Part shown: one piece after another, positions 23,001-33,094 of the stretch | How the letters are laid out: every line of letters begins with the position of its first letter | Numbering within the stretch: position 1 is the first letter of the stretch | Source: Dendrophyllia cribrosa | Lineage: Eukaryota; Cnidaria; Anthozoa; Scleractinia; Dendrophylliidae | Reading direction: 5' to 3' | Length of the DNA stretch: 64,000 bases | Assembly (NCBI GenBank): GCA_024195265.1 | Contig: JAJLRJ010000001.1 | Location: forward strand, 52,294,672-52,358,671 | The notes under the pieces: model-generated | Seen by the model: the letters and a program-made list of their open reading frames with translations, nothing else | Databases searched by the model: none | What the model was told of the DNA's origin: nothing | Program-made: the position numbers and the translations under genes

Positions 23001-26000
23001 GCAAAACGTTCTACACATGTTATTATTACAAACACTGAAAAGATGATACAAGTGAGGTTGAGACGTCATGATCGATATTAGACCTTGATATGACTTAAAA
23101 ACTCTAATATTTGCCAGTCTGCTGATTCCTGACACGCAAAGCTGTTGAACACTTTGGAAAGAGCATTTAACATTTGCGAAGCTAAGCAGGGAGCTTAGCA
23201 TTATACAGCGGAAATATACTATGAACTATCTTGTTCTCAGTTGTCTTGATATATAGTGATAATCCGAAGGGTACAATAAAGCATACATAAATGTTCAGTT
23301 CGCACGTCTGAGGTCGAAAAAAGAAACAGTTTGAGCGCGAAAAATGTGATGCATTTTCCGAGCGTTGGAATTCGTAGAGTTTAAAAAGAACACGAGAGCC
23401 AGTCTGGCCGGGTACAGCCTGATTCTCAAACGGTCCAAGATCACTTGTACTCATTCCCTTTTCTCCTCGTCTTTTTTCCTTTGTTTGAGAGCTTGTTCTT
23501 GACGTCATCTGATACTTCCACCAATCAGAGTGGAAGTTAGACGTTTCTTTTATCTTAATCAGGAATTTCAAGATTGGAACTGGAGTGGGTAGGAATAACA
23601 AGACATGTGCTCACTGCGCATGTACGCAATCAATGTGAGTCCAATGCGTGCGGATCGCACAATAAACTCCAGGCATTCAGATGGGAGAACTGAGAAACGG
23701 ATTTATGTCGTCCGTCTGAGAGCCTGGGACATACTTATATAGCATTCTAAGGGTTCATTTATTCATTCGTTCATTTCAGTGCATGGGCAGTGTTATAACA
23801 TTTAGGTAAAGAAAAGGGGTAAATTTGTCCATACAGTTTCAAACCAAAAAAGGTTGCTCAAAGAGTCCGGCGATTCATAAAAATGTTTCATTTTTTTCCT
23901 TTCATAGTTAGACAATCAAAAATTATTCTCTCCATTGTGTGCCAATACCGTTTGTTGGAATGTTTAATATTAAGGTTTTAAATAGTTTGATCTCATAAAA
24001 CTGCATAGAAATCTTGGACAAAATTCTACTTAGCAAGAAACAATTAAGGAAAAGACAACTGTGAAAAGACATCAACAAATGATAGCACATCGAGATATTT
24101 CACATAAATTAAATTGAGGGGAACTCTTTCTCAACTGCAGAAACTAAACACAAAAATTACCCCTTATACAACTAATGATTACTGATTCTACGCAGGGCAT
24201 GATGATAATTAGTCAAAGCGATACGATTCATGCATCAACCGTCGGCAACCAAGTTATTACTAAGTCAGATCTAATCTAAAGTAGTTTAATTGGAAAAACG
24301 CCTATAGGTCCATAAGCAAGAGCTTATACCGGTTCAGGTGCGAATAAAGACACTGGCAGTAGCTCTGCCGCTCTGGATTAGCATCCGATGTACCATCGCA
24401 AGGTTACCCTTAACATTTCGTTTGGTTTTTCAAACGATTCGCCGATACTCATTTATGCACCTTTGAAGAGAAAGGCAGTGTGGATCGATGTGTCTGGTCT
24501 AAGGACAGAACACAATGGCTAGGGACACACAGCATTAGAACTACCGGCATTCCGGTGTCGACATTCAGAGCCCTTGCGCTGAAATGTGTTAATCTGTTTT
24601 TGTTTTCTTCAAACAAAGCCAAGAAAAACTTTTTACGCTAAGCGCCTTTCTTGAGACAAAAGCTAAACAAGATTTAAATTTGTAGCGTAACGAATCTGCT
24701 AAGGAAACAAACAAATGCCTTTTAACGTATAAAAGAGTTCAGTTTACATAGAGGTCTCCGCGACAAAAAAAATCATTAAGCATGTTTTTAAAACTCCGTC
24801 AATCTGAAGAAATTTATCCTGAGCTTCTTTCTTGAGCCAAAAGCCAAACAAGATTTTAAATTTGCAGCTAAAGCAAACGAATAAATTCCTTGATTGTATG
24901 AAACCTGTTTGAAAGTCTATTTTTTTTTGTGGTCTTCGCGACATTAGAAAAATCAAACTGGTTCAAACTAAGTCCACGGATCACGGTCCAATGAAGAAAA
25001 TATTTAGCCCCAAAACAACAGCTAAGAGATTACTGTACAATTATAGCAGATCAAGATGCTACAAAATGCTCGCAATCCTTTTGTCTGCGGTAGGTGGGGT
25101 CAGTACTCAAATTTATCCGAAAGGCGGAATATTGGACTAGAAACTTTAAACCGTTTCAAAGCTCGCCCGCCGTTGTAAAAAATGCCGACGATTGTATCGA
25201 ATTGCGTACTTGCATAGCTAGAGAACTGAGATGTATACACATGTGCTGTTCTCCCGGGGCTTTCGTTGAAGCCATATTAAACTGGCGCCGGTGGCTTCTT
25301 TGTTTAAATGAATACTGTGTTCTAAGCGATGTCTCCTCTAATTTAAGGTGTGAGTCTCAAACAACAAAAGAAACATGCTTTACCGTTTTACTCCGGGAAT
25401 GAAGTTTACCGTGGGTTTAATCTGGGATAATCAGGGTGGTTTTCAAGTGCTAAACGGTGAAACTTAAAAAGCAATTCGAAGGAGACTTTGCCGAAAATTG
25501 TCAACCTTGCAGTGAAAATATCTTTTGGTGTTGTTATAATCATAGACAATCCAATAATGTTCCCATAACACTCAACAATTAATAGCTACCATCATGACGT
25601 TATGTTCAAATTGTCTTGGGTTAAAACTTCTTTTAAAGGTCATGGTATTCCTCGGTAAATAACTGGGCAGCTTACTCCAAACACGCGAGCGCTTTCTGCG
25701 TCATCTTGTAAAATATGACAGCTGTTTGGTGAGCAAATATGCCTGAAGGCATACCCCCTAAAACTCCAGATGAGGACACGATGGAATGAGCGACCACGAT
25801 GTTCGAATTTTCACCTTATGCAAATGATGATATAAATTTCCCAGATCTTTAGCGCCATATTATTTATGTTATTTATCCTGACAATTTCCTTGCGTGAACA
25901 AAAACAAACATCCCCCCTTTTACCCCCATTGTATAAACGAAATCACCGCGCGAATCACTTGTACTGGTTGAGGCAACATTGCGGTGATCGAGAAGGCTTG

Positions 26001-26977
26001 TTTTCGTTCCTTGTATCCCACAATTTCCTTGCTAGACAGACCAAAGATTTTTTTAAGCACTTAACAAAGAGTTTGCAAACGAGCAATCATTTAAAGCTCA
26101 TCATACATAACTACGACTAACCGCACGTTTGCTTACAATACAAATGTAAGAAGAATCGAGCTTAATATATCACAGCAAAAACAACGACTGATGACAGATA
26201 ACAGCATGCTTTTATCCACTCCACTGACGAAGAAATTCCCCAGGAAAATATTTCTAGCCTTGCAGTTTTTTATCTCTTCGACTACCGGCTTTTATAAGCA
26301 ATTTGCGCGCACTAAATAAAACTCTTTTCTCTTTGAGACATGTTTAAGGGCCTAGAGAATCGGGTTCACATATGACCCGTGAACTTATTGTAACTGTTTT
26401 CCGCTTCTTATATATGGCAATACAGAACCAATTCAATAATATAATTTGGCAGTTTCAAGTGTCTGTGTATACTGCGACATTGCGTTTAAATACTCTTATT
26501 GTTTAATGCCGAGACAATTCTTTTCTGTCTCTAAACTGGAGCATACAGTTCACAAGAGCGGACCGCAGTGAATTGATATGGCATTTAGCTATACATTTGC
26601 AGCTCTTATTTAATTTTCAACTGAATGGATTTCGTAAACCGTAGATCAAATAAAATAATCCTATCCTGCGACTGTCTGTCCTGCAATCTAAGGATAATTC
26701 TTGTGGACCTTGAAGGCCTAACAAACTGCGCGCAACATTGAATACGTTTTATGTCAGACTTTTAATCTTATAATATTGCCGTCATTTCGTCAACACGATA
26801 TGAAATCCATCCGCACTGTGTAGACTCACAAACGAATAAAATAATGTGGAACTTACCAGTGCCGCTTTGCTGCTGCATAGATACAGAGGAGCACTTGACA
26901 TTACCACACTTTGTCCCCTCGACACGAAGGCCCGCGTAGATCTCAATGCAGAGAATAAAAATTGCGAACTGCCTCAT
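12677..26977 (-). CDS. Spondin-2/mindin-like secreted protein with at least two TSP1 repeats, 3' end missing
   Basis: Seven exons (26977-26857, 18944-18837, 18237-18033, 16631-16453, 15370-15152, 13569-13372, 12841-12677) join with matching codon phases into about 398 residues. Residues 1 to about 18 form a signal peptide (MRQFAIFILCIEIYAG). A Spondin_N domain starts near CGGATYDITFIGKW (66-79) and includes ARWSPLIGASHS, PSPDWNVGVDRINMCDRN and DLYPWDAGTDDG, as in vertebrate spondin-2. Thrombospondin type 1 repeat 1 has C284, W289, W292, C295 and C299; repeat 2 has C345, W350, W353 and C356. Spondin-2 has one TSR and F-spondin has a Reeler domain plus six TSRs; this gene has no Reeler domain and two or more TSRs. 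It should act in the extracellular matrix as an adhesion or pattern-binding protein. Exon 7 ends in phase 1 at GTAAGA, so at least one more exon must lie to the left; I did not find it. Intron 1 is about 7.9 kb. Confidence 0.9.
13046..13325 (+). repeat. Dispersed repeat family R1, full copy
   Basis: Ends TTAACCTTTT and AAAGGGTTAA. Inside, an about 95-bp unit is present twice: TTTTGAGTCTGT, then GTGACCATTCAAATGAAACC, then CAGTACTTTT and TGGTACCATTTG. Other copies or pieces: 19405-19475, 30738-30945 (inverted), 45020-45145 and 50925-51005. Confidence 0.75.
13372..13569 (-). CDS. Spondin-like gene exon 6 (TSP1 repeat 1)
   Basis: 198 nt, phase 1-1, one complete TSP1 repeat: LWSSWSGCRGTCNRGG, GPGGKLCKD, CKLQKCP. 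Donor GTAAGG at 13371-13366. Confidence 0.92.
13742..13890 (+). repeat. Poly-G run joined to a truncated tRNA-SINE body
   Basis: About 25 G residues run up to 13767, followed by GCGATGGACTAGCATCCCAT and AGTAGCAATACTCTTAG, the body of the SINE seen complete at 57608-57870. The head is missing. Confidence 0.65.
13969..14109. repeat. MITE with 9-bp target duplication
   Basis: TIRs TAGACT-CGAGTAGTCCCTCATTT, with a single internal difference between ends. The element is flanked on both sides by ATACAACAC, a 9-bp target-site duplication of the length typical for Mutator-like elements. Confidence 0.8.
14866..15126 (+). repeat. MITE family R3, copy 1
   Basis: About 260 bp with ends GTTTTCAATTGAGCGTCG and the inverse of TCGAGGGTCGTAAAACC. 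It contains CTCGCGCCACTTTATAAACC and TTTCCCGCGCTTGGCGCCGG. Related copies: 18553-18814, 32811-33094 (inverted) and a partial at 16872-17020. Confidence 0.75.
15152..15370 (-). CDS. Spondin-like gene exon 5
   Basis: 219 nt after acceptor CCTCTTCAG, before donor GTGAGT. It encodes TDDGITFTSAN and the end of the Spondin_N domain plus a linker (FGQIKLQL, then EPRPLPFPGI). Confidence 0.86.
   Translation of the reverse strand, partial: VPMTGLRSPQPTGNQNHNSRYRISPDTRISIQKDHFPTGTTVMSYDPLVRSNYSLCTLPELAVNQDLFPSLE
15371..16452. other. Spondin intron 4
   Basis: AT-rich, with poly-T near 15850. No further repeat or gene recognised. Confidence 0.5.
16453..16631 (-). CDS. Spondin-like gene exon 4
   Basis: 179 nt. 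It encodes the Spondin_N core with ITPSPDWNVGVDRINMCDRN and DLYPWDAG, up to a GTAACG donor. Phase 2 in, phase 1 out. Confidence 0.9.
16872..17020 (+). repeat. Partial R3 MITE
   Basis: Begins TTCGATTGAGTGTCGTAAAA with the family's GAAGCAAATGCACG and CGCGCACGATGACTC segments, then is interrupted by the GTA microsatellite. Confidence 0.5.
17027..17112 (+). repeat. (GTA)n microsatellite
   Basis: Nearly uninterrupted GTA/TAG triplets with a few AAT and TTG variants. It makes a spurious minus-strand open frame with a long leucine run. Confidence 0.9.
17208..17366. repeat. MITE with CAGGGGCGGATC termini
   Basis: Starts CAGGGGCGGATCCAGGA and ends TAGATCCGCCCCTG. The 5-bp ATACA occurs on both sides. 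G-rich and C-rich halves face each other (GGGGGTGC with GCACCCCC). Ends resemble hAT-type MITEs. Confidence 0.7.
18033..18237 (-). CDS. Spondin-like gene exon 3
   Basis: 205 nt after acceptor CTGAAAG and before donor GTTAGG. It encodes GKWTKATYPQDFPGIMARWS and the conserved LIGASHSKDY segment. The intervening donor is a less usual GTTAGG. Confidence 0.9.
18451..18478 (+). repeat. Poly-G tract
   Basis: A run of about 25 G residues with one interruption at its start, ending in GAGAGAGGG. Confidence 0.85.
18553..18814 (+). repeat. MITE family R3, copy 2
   Basis: Same orientation and layout as 14866-15126 (CTTTCAATTGAGTATCG, CTCGCGCCACTTTCTAAACC, ACGACACTCAATTAAAAAC). It ends 16 bases from the exon 2 donor of the spondin gene. 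Confidence 0.75.
18837..18944 (-). CDS. Spondin-like gene exon 2
   Basis: 108 nt between acceptor ATTTGTAG and donor GTAAAA. It encodes an acidic linker and the start of the Spondin_N domain (YACCACGGATYDITFI). Confidence 0.88.
19405..19475 (+). repeat. R1 family fragment
   Basis: Contains CTAACTTTTAACTCTGTGGA and CATTCAAATGAAAGCTAGC, a degraded R1 unit. Confidence 0.5.
19486..19745. repeat. TIR element sharing ends with R3
   Basis: Starts GGGCGATTTTCACCTGAGTG and TCGTAAAACCAAAACC as in R3, ends CGGGGAAATCGCTC. The middle differs from R3. Confidence 0.5.
20870..20950 (+). repeat. tRNA-SINE fragment (plus orientation)
   Basis: CATATGTGGGTTGAGTTTGT and TTCTCCGGGTCCTCCGGTTT match the middle of the SINE at 38041-38307 read on its own strand. 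Head and tail are missing. Confidence 0.65.
22180..22610 (+). repeat. Dispersed repeat family R4, copy 1
   Basis: Shares ATTATGGCCAGGAGCTTGC, AAAGAAATATGAACT, GAAATCCACTTC and GATATAAC-TGGAAAT in the same order with 45998-46570. Non-coding. Confidence 0.65.
24648..24955 (+). repeat. Diverged direct duplication, two units of about 130 bp
   Basis: Both units run CTTTCTTGAG-CAAAAGC-AAACAAGATTT-AAATTTG, then GTCT-CGCGAC followed by AATCA. Units begin near 24648 and 24826. Confidence 0.55.
26857..26977 (-). CDS. Spondin-like gene exon 1 (signal peptide)
   Basis: 121 nt ending at a GTAAGT donor in phase 1, which fits exon 2. An in-frame ATG also exists at 27013, but the TATA-like box at 27053-27058 would place the cap site near 27025, favouring the ATG at 26977. 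Confidence 0.75.
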
Positions 26978-27052
26978 AGCTTCAGTGTAAAGTCCCAGGA
27001 GAGACGACGGCAATGTTGTTATGACGTGCTACGGCGAGAGTATATTTAGTGG

Positions 27053-27058
27053 TTTATA
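27053..27058 (-). promoter_or_regulatory. TATA-like box for the spondin-like gene
   Basis: TATAAA on the minus strand, 76 bases before the chosen ATG; an additional TAAATATA lies about 10 bases further on. Position is plausible for a core promoter. Confidence 0.4.
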
Positions 27059-29299
27059 AGGGTTAGCTCGACTACGGTAGTTAGCTTACAGGTATGACCC
27101 TCATGCTAGAGTGTAACTGTTTTTATAACACACTGACGGAAATTTGAGTAATTGCTTAGATGCATACCGGAAGAGGCTATTTATACCCAATACACACTTT
27201 GCCTTTAGCATGGACTTTAGAAGCATTCCTCCAGACCTTTGCCGCGCCACTTTGCGAGCTCCGTATTGAAAGACCGGCAAACTTAAAAAAGAATAATATC
27301 ACCAAGCAATGAATTATAAAAACGTCCTTAATGCAATTTCAACACATTGAACACTGAACCGGATGTGAGCTTGCGTTCTTTGGTGGAACAGTAGGTGACA
27401 GTTTTGGTTTTCTAAAAAATTCGGCCAACAATAAAGAAGTATTTACGTAAATATTTTTACTAGAAAACTACGCACGTTTTCAAGCGGGGTGAGCTGAGTT
27501 CAAGAGAAAATAACTCGAATTTTTGTGCTGTAAAATTTCTACAAGTTTCTAGGTATTTAAAATCGATGGTATTCAGGTCATCCCATTTGAGAATTTCATT
27601 TTATCATTGATCTCTTTGAGATGGAGTGCGCAGAGAAACCTAAACGAAGATAAGGGTAATAAAATATTTTCGTCTGATAAGCAAGCTCGTGTCGGCGTGC
27701 TAAAGATCTGATGAAAGACACGAGGTTAAAACGCAAGTCGTAAATTTTAAGAACTATGGAATTGCGATGTCGTTATGATCGTTATGATCGTTCGACTGAC
27801 ACAAAATGCTCAATAATTAAAAAATACTGCGGTGTGTTACATTCGAAAAAGGACGTTCTTTAACTTGTAGAAACGCGCAGAGAAAATCTGTCGTATCGAT
27901 TGGTCAGCACGACAGGTTCTAATTTCATATGCGGTTTACCTAAATCCTCCAGAGGTTTTTTCACCCACCTTCATTCAAAGTCCTTCTCTTTGTTCAATTT
28001 AAACCTTTTCTCTTTATTAGCCTGAATTTTTTTAAAAGTGTTCATTTATTTCCCGGCCCCCTTGCTAATACAAGCATATCACTCACTCATTCCTGTCAAC
28101 GCACATATCGGTTTATAGTAAACGAAACGTAATTTAATTACACAGAAACGCAAATAAAGCGCTGTTTAATTATGACAATTGTAAACCACTCTTTTTACCT
28201 CTTTTTAGGCTGCTAAACCGAAGTATCGACAAACTTAAATTAAAGAATACACTAGACCATAAAGGTTGGTCACAAGTTGACCACAAATCCGGAAACGGGA
28301 CGGGGTAGAATACACGGTAGAATTGGTACAATCCTCTGGGGGGCGATTTACGTCTTTGCCTAATTAAATGCCTTGGTAATTAGCACCGGAAATGACTTAA
28401 CTGATTTTATATTGCGCACAAAAAAATCGCGCTGGAAAAGCAGCCAAATTTTAAAATATGGCACGCTGTTTGGACGATAAAAAATTTGATCATGAATCGG
28501 TTACCGTAGGACGTTTGGGCTCGCGAACATTATCGAGTACTTGTGGGCGTTAACTTAACTCAGAGACCTCAGAGTTAGGAAATAAATGAAAGATTTAGAG
28601 TTCTTAAGATTCCTGCGACGGTGTTTAATGAATATCCCTAGTTCCCCAATGGTTGCGGCAAAGTAAACTTTTTTGTAGTGTATCATTCTTTATGGTTATG
28701 TCCATGAACTGAAATTATTTTATAACTATTTTGCATTCATTTAAATCGTGATAGCGGATCAGCCAAGAACTAGCTTATTAATTAGAAATGTTGGCGCAAG
28801 GTAAAAAAAAGTAATGTTAAGCTTGTTAAGTATTGCCAACATCCTGCAGTTAATATTTTTGTTTATCCACAAATATAATCTCCCGACGCACGTTTCCTTA
28901 GACCTGTTAAATCTCTACGCAGGCGGTTTCTAGTCTAAGAATAAAACGACATTGATTTGAGTTGGATGTGATGCATACAAAAACTCTTTATTCATAAAAT
29001 CAGATACAAAATGCGAAACTCATAAGACTTTGTAACGCTTTCAGTACTCAAAGATTTGAATTATGATGTTGATCTTAGAACAAACCAAACAGTCGCAGTC
29101 TGCGTGCGTAATTCAGGCTCTCTTCGCCGGACTCTTCACTTTCTGTGCCAGTTGCCACGCAGCCTAATCTGAGAGGTCTGAGAGTAGAGCGTACAAATAG
29201 ACAATCGATTTTTGGCGATTAGAAATATTAGGAAAGTATTAGAAATCGGTACGTAAGCCTTGGCTAGTGGTAACATAAAACCTAGAGCTACCAGTACGC

Positions 29300-32200
29300 C
29301 GGCGATTTCAGAACGGCTGGTCCACTCTGAGCGATATCATGCATAAATCAGAAACAAAATTGAAATAAATAACAGTTACTCTTTTAGTATCAAATCTAAG
29401 AAAAGTGGCTTTTAAGCTCAGTTTTCAGTCTTTTAAAGCCCCTCTGGGAAAGTCAATAATTAGTATGTAATACATATATCAGTAAGTGTTTTTCTTATGA
29501 GCTAGGGAGGAGACTACAACCGCACAGAATTAACAACCGGCGACCAAACCGCAACCAACATACCACTTTTGTTGCGGAAACCGAATCCGCATTTCTCGCG
29601 TCATAGTCGTATGTTTGATAAGTCAATTGTTCAAATTTTGCATGGCAATTCCGTGACTCTGCTCAGCAAAATCCAACTAAGACGGGAAAGGAGCCGGTTA
29701 CCGGTCCCGACATTTTAAAACTTTCCTTCTCAATGAGTACAAACCGGCGCTGGCACGCCTTCAGTGCTATGCACAAGTCAAGTCTCCAAGTGAACCACAG
29801 GCAGCGAACAACGACTGCATCTTAAAACGCAAACGGTATTCATAAAATACAAATGATTATGCAGTGAATAACTAATATAAAACGTAAATAGTTATGCGCC
29901 TTGACCTAGTTGCAAAGATGTCGAAGTTTGCGGCAGACATCAATACAAAAAAATCTTCATGATGAACATGTTGAACAATTTTGGACAATTGATTGCTGAT
30001 TACTGGAAACGGTTTCTGGATCAAGGAAGATCAAACTATCAAGGAAGATCGAAGGGGACTCTGCTAGCAGCGAAATTTAGTCGAAGGCAGTACGAGGAGA
30101 ACTTCGATGCAATAACCAGCATTGCTCTTATTTTAATAAATCATTCATTGAGGCCACGATGTCTTTTATTATGACGCTATTTTTTCTTGGCCCTAAGTGC
30201 AAGAGAGGCAATGTTTTTTTTTTATCTTGATCGGTTAATTCAATTTAGTCTTCACAAAAGAGATCTCTTTTGGTCATTTAAAAATAGTATAGCTTGTAGG
30301 ATTTGCGGTTACCGCGAGTCTTACCACAATTTAGACTCCGCAAAACCCTGTCTCAGGTTCCTTAAAAGCCGATTTGCGTTAATCCTTGCTAATCCTTTCT
30401 TAGGAAAGGAGAAAAGATAATTTGTTTTCTTTCCCTTGCTTTTCTAGCACTTACTTCCCCTTCCCATTGACTACTCTGTCGACTTAGATAATATCACATT
30501 TACAAATAAAGTCTCCCTTTTGACCAGGCGAACATAAAATTACGGCTGAAGACTTTTATAGCTACAATTTAAACTGGAACCATGTTACTAAAGGAATATT
30601 AAACTGATAATCATCGATGAGTTGTAAAGCTCAAAATTCAAATTAATCCGTCTACTATATGGCTCCCGTTGATGTTTGATTATCTGGAAGGTGACGTGAG
30701 CGCCAGCGGCTCGTACTTGGCGTGGCCGATTTGACCCTTTAAGCCCTAAGAGTGCCTTAAATCAAAATTCAAGAAAAATTCCAAATTTCATTTCACAAAA
30801 TATTGAAAAACAAATGGTACCATGCAAAAGTACTGCAGAAGAGGTTTTGTTTAAATGGTCACACTATAGGATTTCGTCGATAGATCGACTCAAAAGTTAG
30901 AACTACACTTCATGTCTCCATAATTGATTCTGGGAGTAAAAGGGTTCCTCGAGCGAATTGGTATTAAAACTAGCAAATAAAACTTGTTACTTTTCTAGTG
31001 GATTCTCAACTTTAGTTTTCAACCATTGAAATGTAGAAGTTTGTTTTTTATGAGCGAGGGGAACAACCGCACAACCGCATAATCCGTCCGCAGCAGAACC
31101 GGCGAAATGGACCGCAACTCAACTGAAGTTAATTGGCCTTTTTGACTACAATAGATCCGTACGAAAGATAGAGAGAGAGAGAGATGTGTTTTCTTGCCTT
31201 TAATGTTCCGTGACTCGGATCAGCAACTTCCCTTCTCACGGTGTATTAAAGTGCTACGCCTTTATTGATCTGGCGGATATACGAACATGTATACGAAGAA
31301 GATAGCTTTGCTGTCAATAAACGAAAGTTTTGGCTTTAGACCATAATTGTTGTGTTAAAGTCTCTTTTTAAGGAACAAGCGTATGACAGGTAGGAGGGGG
31401 TGGGGGGTGGGTGGAGGGGTTTGAATTGAAACTGTTTGCTGGGTTGCCACTCAATGTTATTTTACCTACCTACTTTCAGAACTAACTATTAAAATTCTCT
31501 AAGGGCACTGCAAACTCTGGCATCACAGCAAAACGGTTTACGGCTTTCAGTTAGACTAGACGGCTGACATGATTAGCTTTCAAACTAGAAAACAGACGCA
31601 GGCAGTTGTTATCTTTATCCATTTCCAGACCAGAAGGCAAAACCTATACCCAATTTCATACCAGATATAATTAGTTTATACAGGGGAGTGTCTTCCCCAT
31701 TACTCCCACCCTCCTGGGCAGCTAGGGCGCGAATTCCTTGCCCCCTCAGAAGAACCCGACGACCACAGTATACTAGTGAAGTTATGTTGCAATTCAGACC
31801 ACATCCAGATCTGCTCTGGTTCCGGCTCAGAAATACACGGTCATTTCTTAGCCTTTTATAGTAACGTACTGCCGAGCCCTGAGGGTTTGCGAGCTGTAGT
31901 TCGAATTCGGTAAACTTAGTTTACCCTTTGCGAGCTCTCTTGTTCTAATATAGTTGTGTTTGTGACTGAAATCCTGAGGTGTGACCACTATTAAAGTGAA
32001 CTGCTATCGACCAGTTTTCTCATCTGGTCCTGATTATTTTTTAATATTTACACTAAAAATATAAAACAAGTTATTATTTTCAGTTTAGGCACTCCTGGAG
32101 GTTAAAAACGGAGTTAATTAAGCATTCAGTAAATATCTAGTAGGATTTGCGGTTGCCCACGATTTACCGCGATGTTAAAGTTCATAAAGCCGTTAAGTTG

Positions 32201-32540
32201 GCTTCGTTTCAGTTATAAGCTTATTCGAGTTAATCCATGATTCTAAAAGCGCAGAAACAAATAAAAGATAACTTTCCTGAAAATTTCTCCTTGTGCTTCC
32301 TGCTTTTTCGTGAAATCAGCCCTTTCCTCTCCTTTTTCGTCATATGTAAGTTGAGGTATCTTCGTGGTTTTAAATTCCCTTAATCTCGGTTCAGAATGCC
32401 GCTAATTTAACATTACCGTTTGGCGATTATAGCCACTTAACTCCAAACTGAAGCCAAGTAAAACAAGAACATAAACTTATTTTCATAGATGTGTTGTAAA
32501 AATTAGAAGTTACTCAAAGCTGGTTAATCCGACTTTGAAA
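29300..32540 (+). repeat. Possible diverged tandem duplication of about 1.5-1.8 kb
   Basis: Blocks recur in the same order: TATGAGC-AGGGA-ACAACCGCACA (29490s and 31050s), TTCCGTGACTC-G-TCAGCAA (29650s and 31210s), TAGGATTTGCGGTT (30297 and 32142), and GAT-GTTGTAAA-TTAATCCG (30615 and 32490s). Offsets grow from about 1550 to 1870 bases, so indels separate the copies. Confidence 0.4.
30738..30945 (-). repeat. R1 family copy, inverted
   Basis: Contains AAATGGTACCATGCAAAAGT, AAATGGTCACACTATAGG and CTGGGAGTAAAAGGG, the reverse complement of the R1 unit and its end. Confidence 0.65.
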
Positions 32541-32810
32541 GCGAATCCCCTAAGGAATGTGCCTTTACGAGCAGACAATGTTGTTATAGTGCGAGAGAAG
32601 AGAGACACAAGTTTCGTACATGTGTCCCTAGCTTTGCAACTAAGCTAAATAATAAAAAATGATCACTAACAAGTGTCGTGTCATAGCACTAGCTTGGCAT
32701 AATAGCCAGCGTGAAGAAGTTGCTATTTTTTTTTGCCTTTATCAGTTGCCTAAATAAAGTAGGTGATTTATACGCAATCATCGCCCGCCATTTGTCAAAC
32801 ATTTGGAGTA

Positions 32811-33094
32811 GATCTCATTTGAGTGTCGTAAAACCAAAACCAAAGTAATTACTTTGGCCAATGACTGGTTGATTCATGATGAATCAATCACGGAATTCGA
32901 AGCAAATACATGTAGCCGGCGCCATGGGCGGGAAAACGCATGCGATCGAGTAAATCACGATTGGTTTAATTTGTTTTTACTTCTGATTGGTTGATAGAGT
33001 GGTACAAGATTTTTTAGCCAATCATAAAGCGTAGCAATGCAAAAGGCCAAAGCAATTGTGAAATTACTTTCGACACTCAATTGAAAACTGTTCT
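32811..33094 (-). repeat. MITE family R3, copy 3, inverted
   Basis: GAGTGTCGTAAAACCAAAAC at one end and CGACACTCAATTGAAAAC at the other; contains GCCGGCGCCATGGGCGGG, the family's CG-rich block. Confidence 0.75.

Larger units (their letters stand above)
18945..26856. other. Spondin intron 1
   Basis: 7.9 kb with the repeats listed separately. G-rich stretch at about 20756-20780; a degenerate SINE remnant with CCATCGCAAGGTTACCC at about 24390-24410; no internal coding exon recognised. Confidence 0.6.

Noticed and set aside
23182..23601. 139-codon minus-strand open frame in spondin intron 1
   Set aside because: No motif, no fit to the spondin exon phases, and amino-acid composition looks random.
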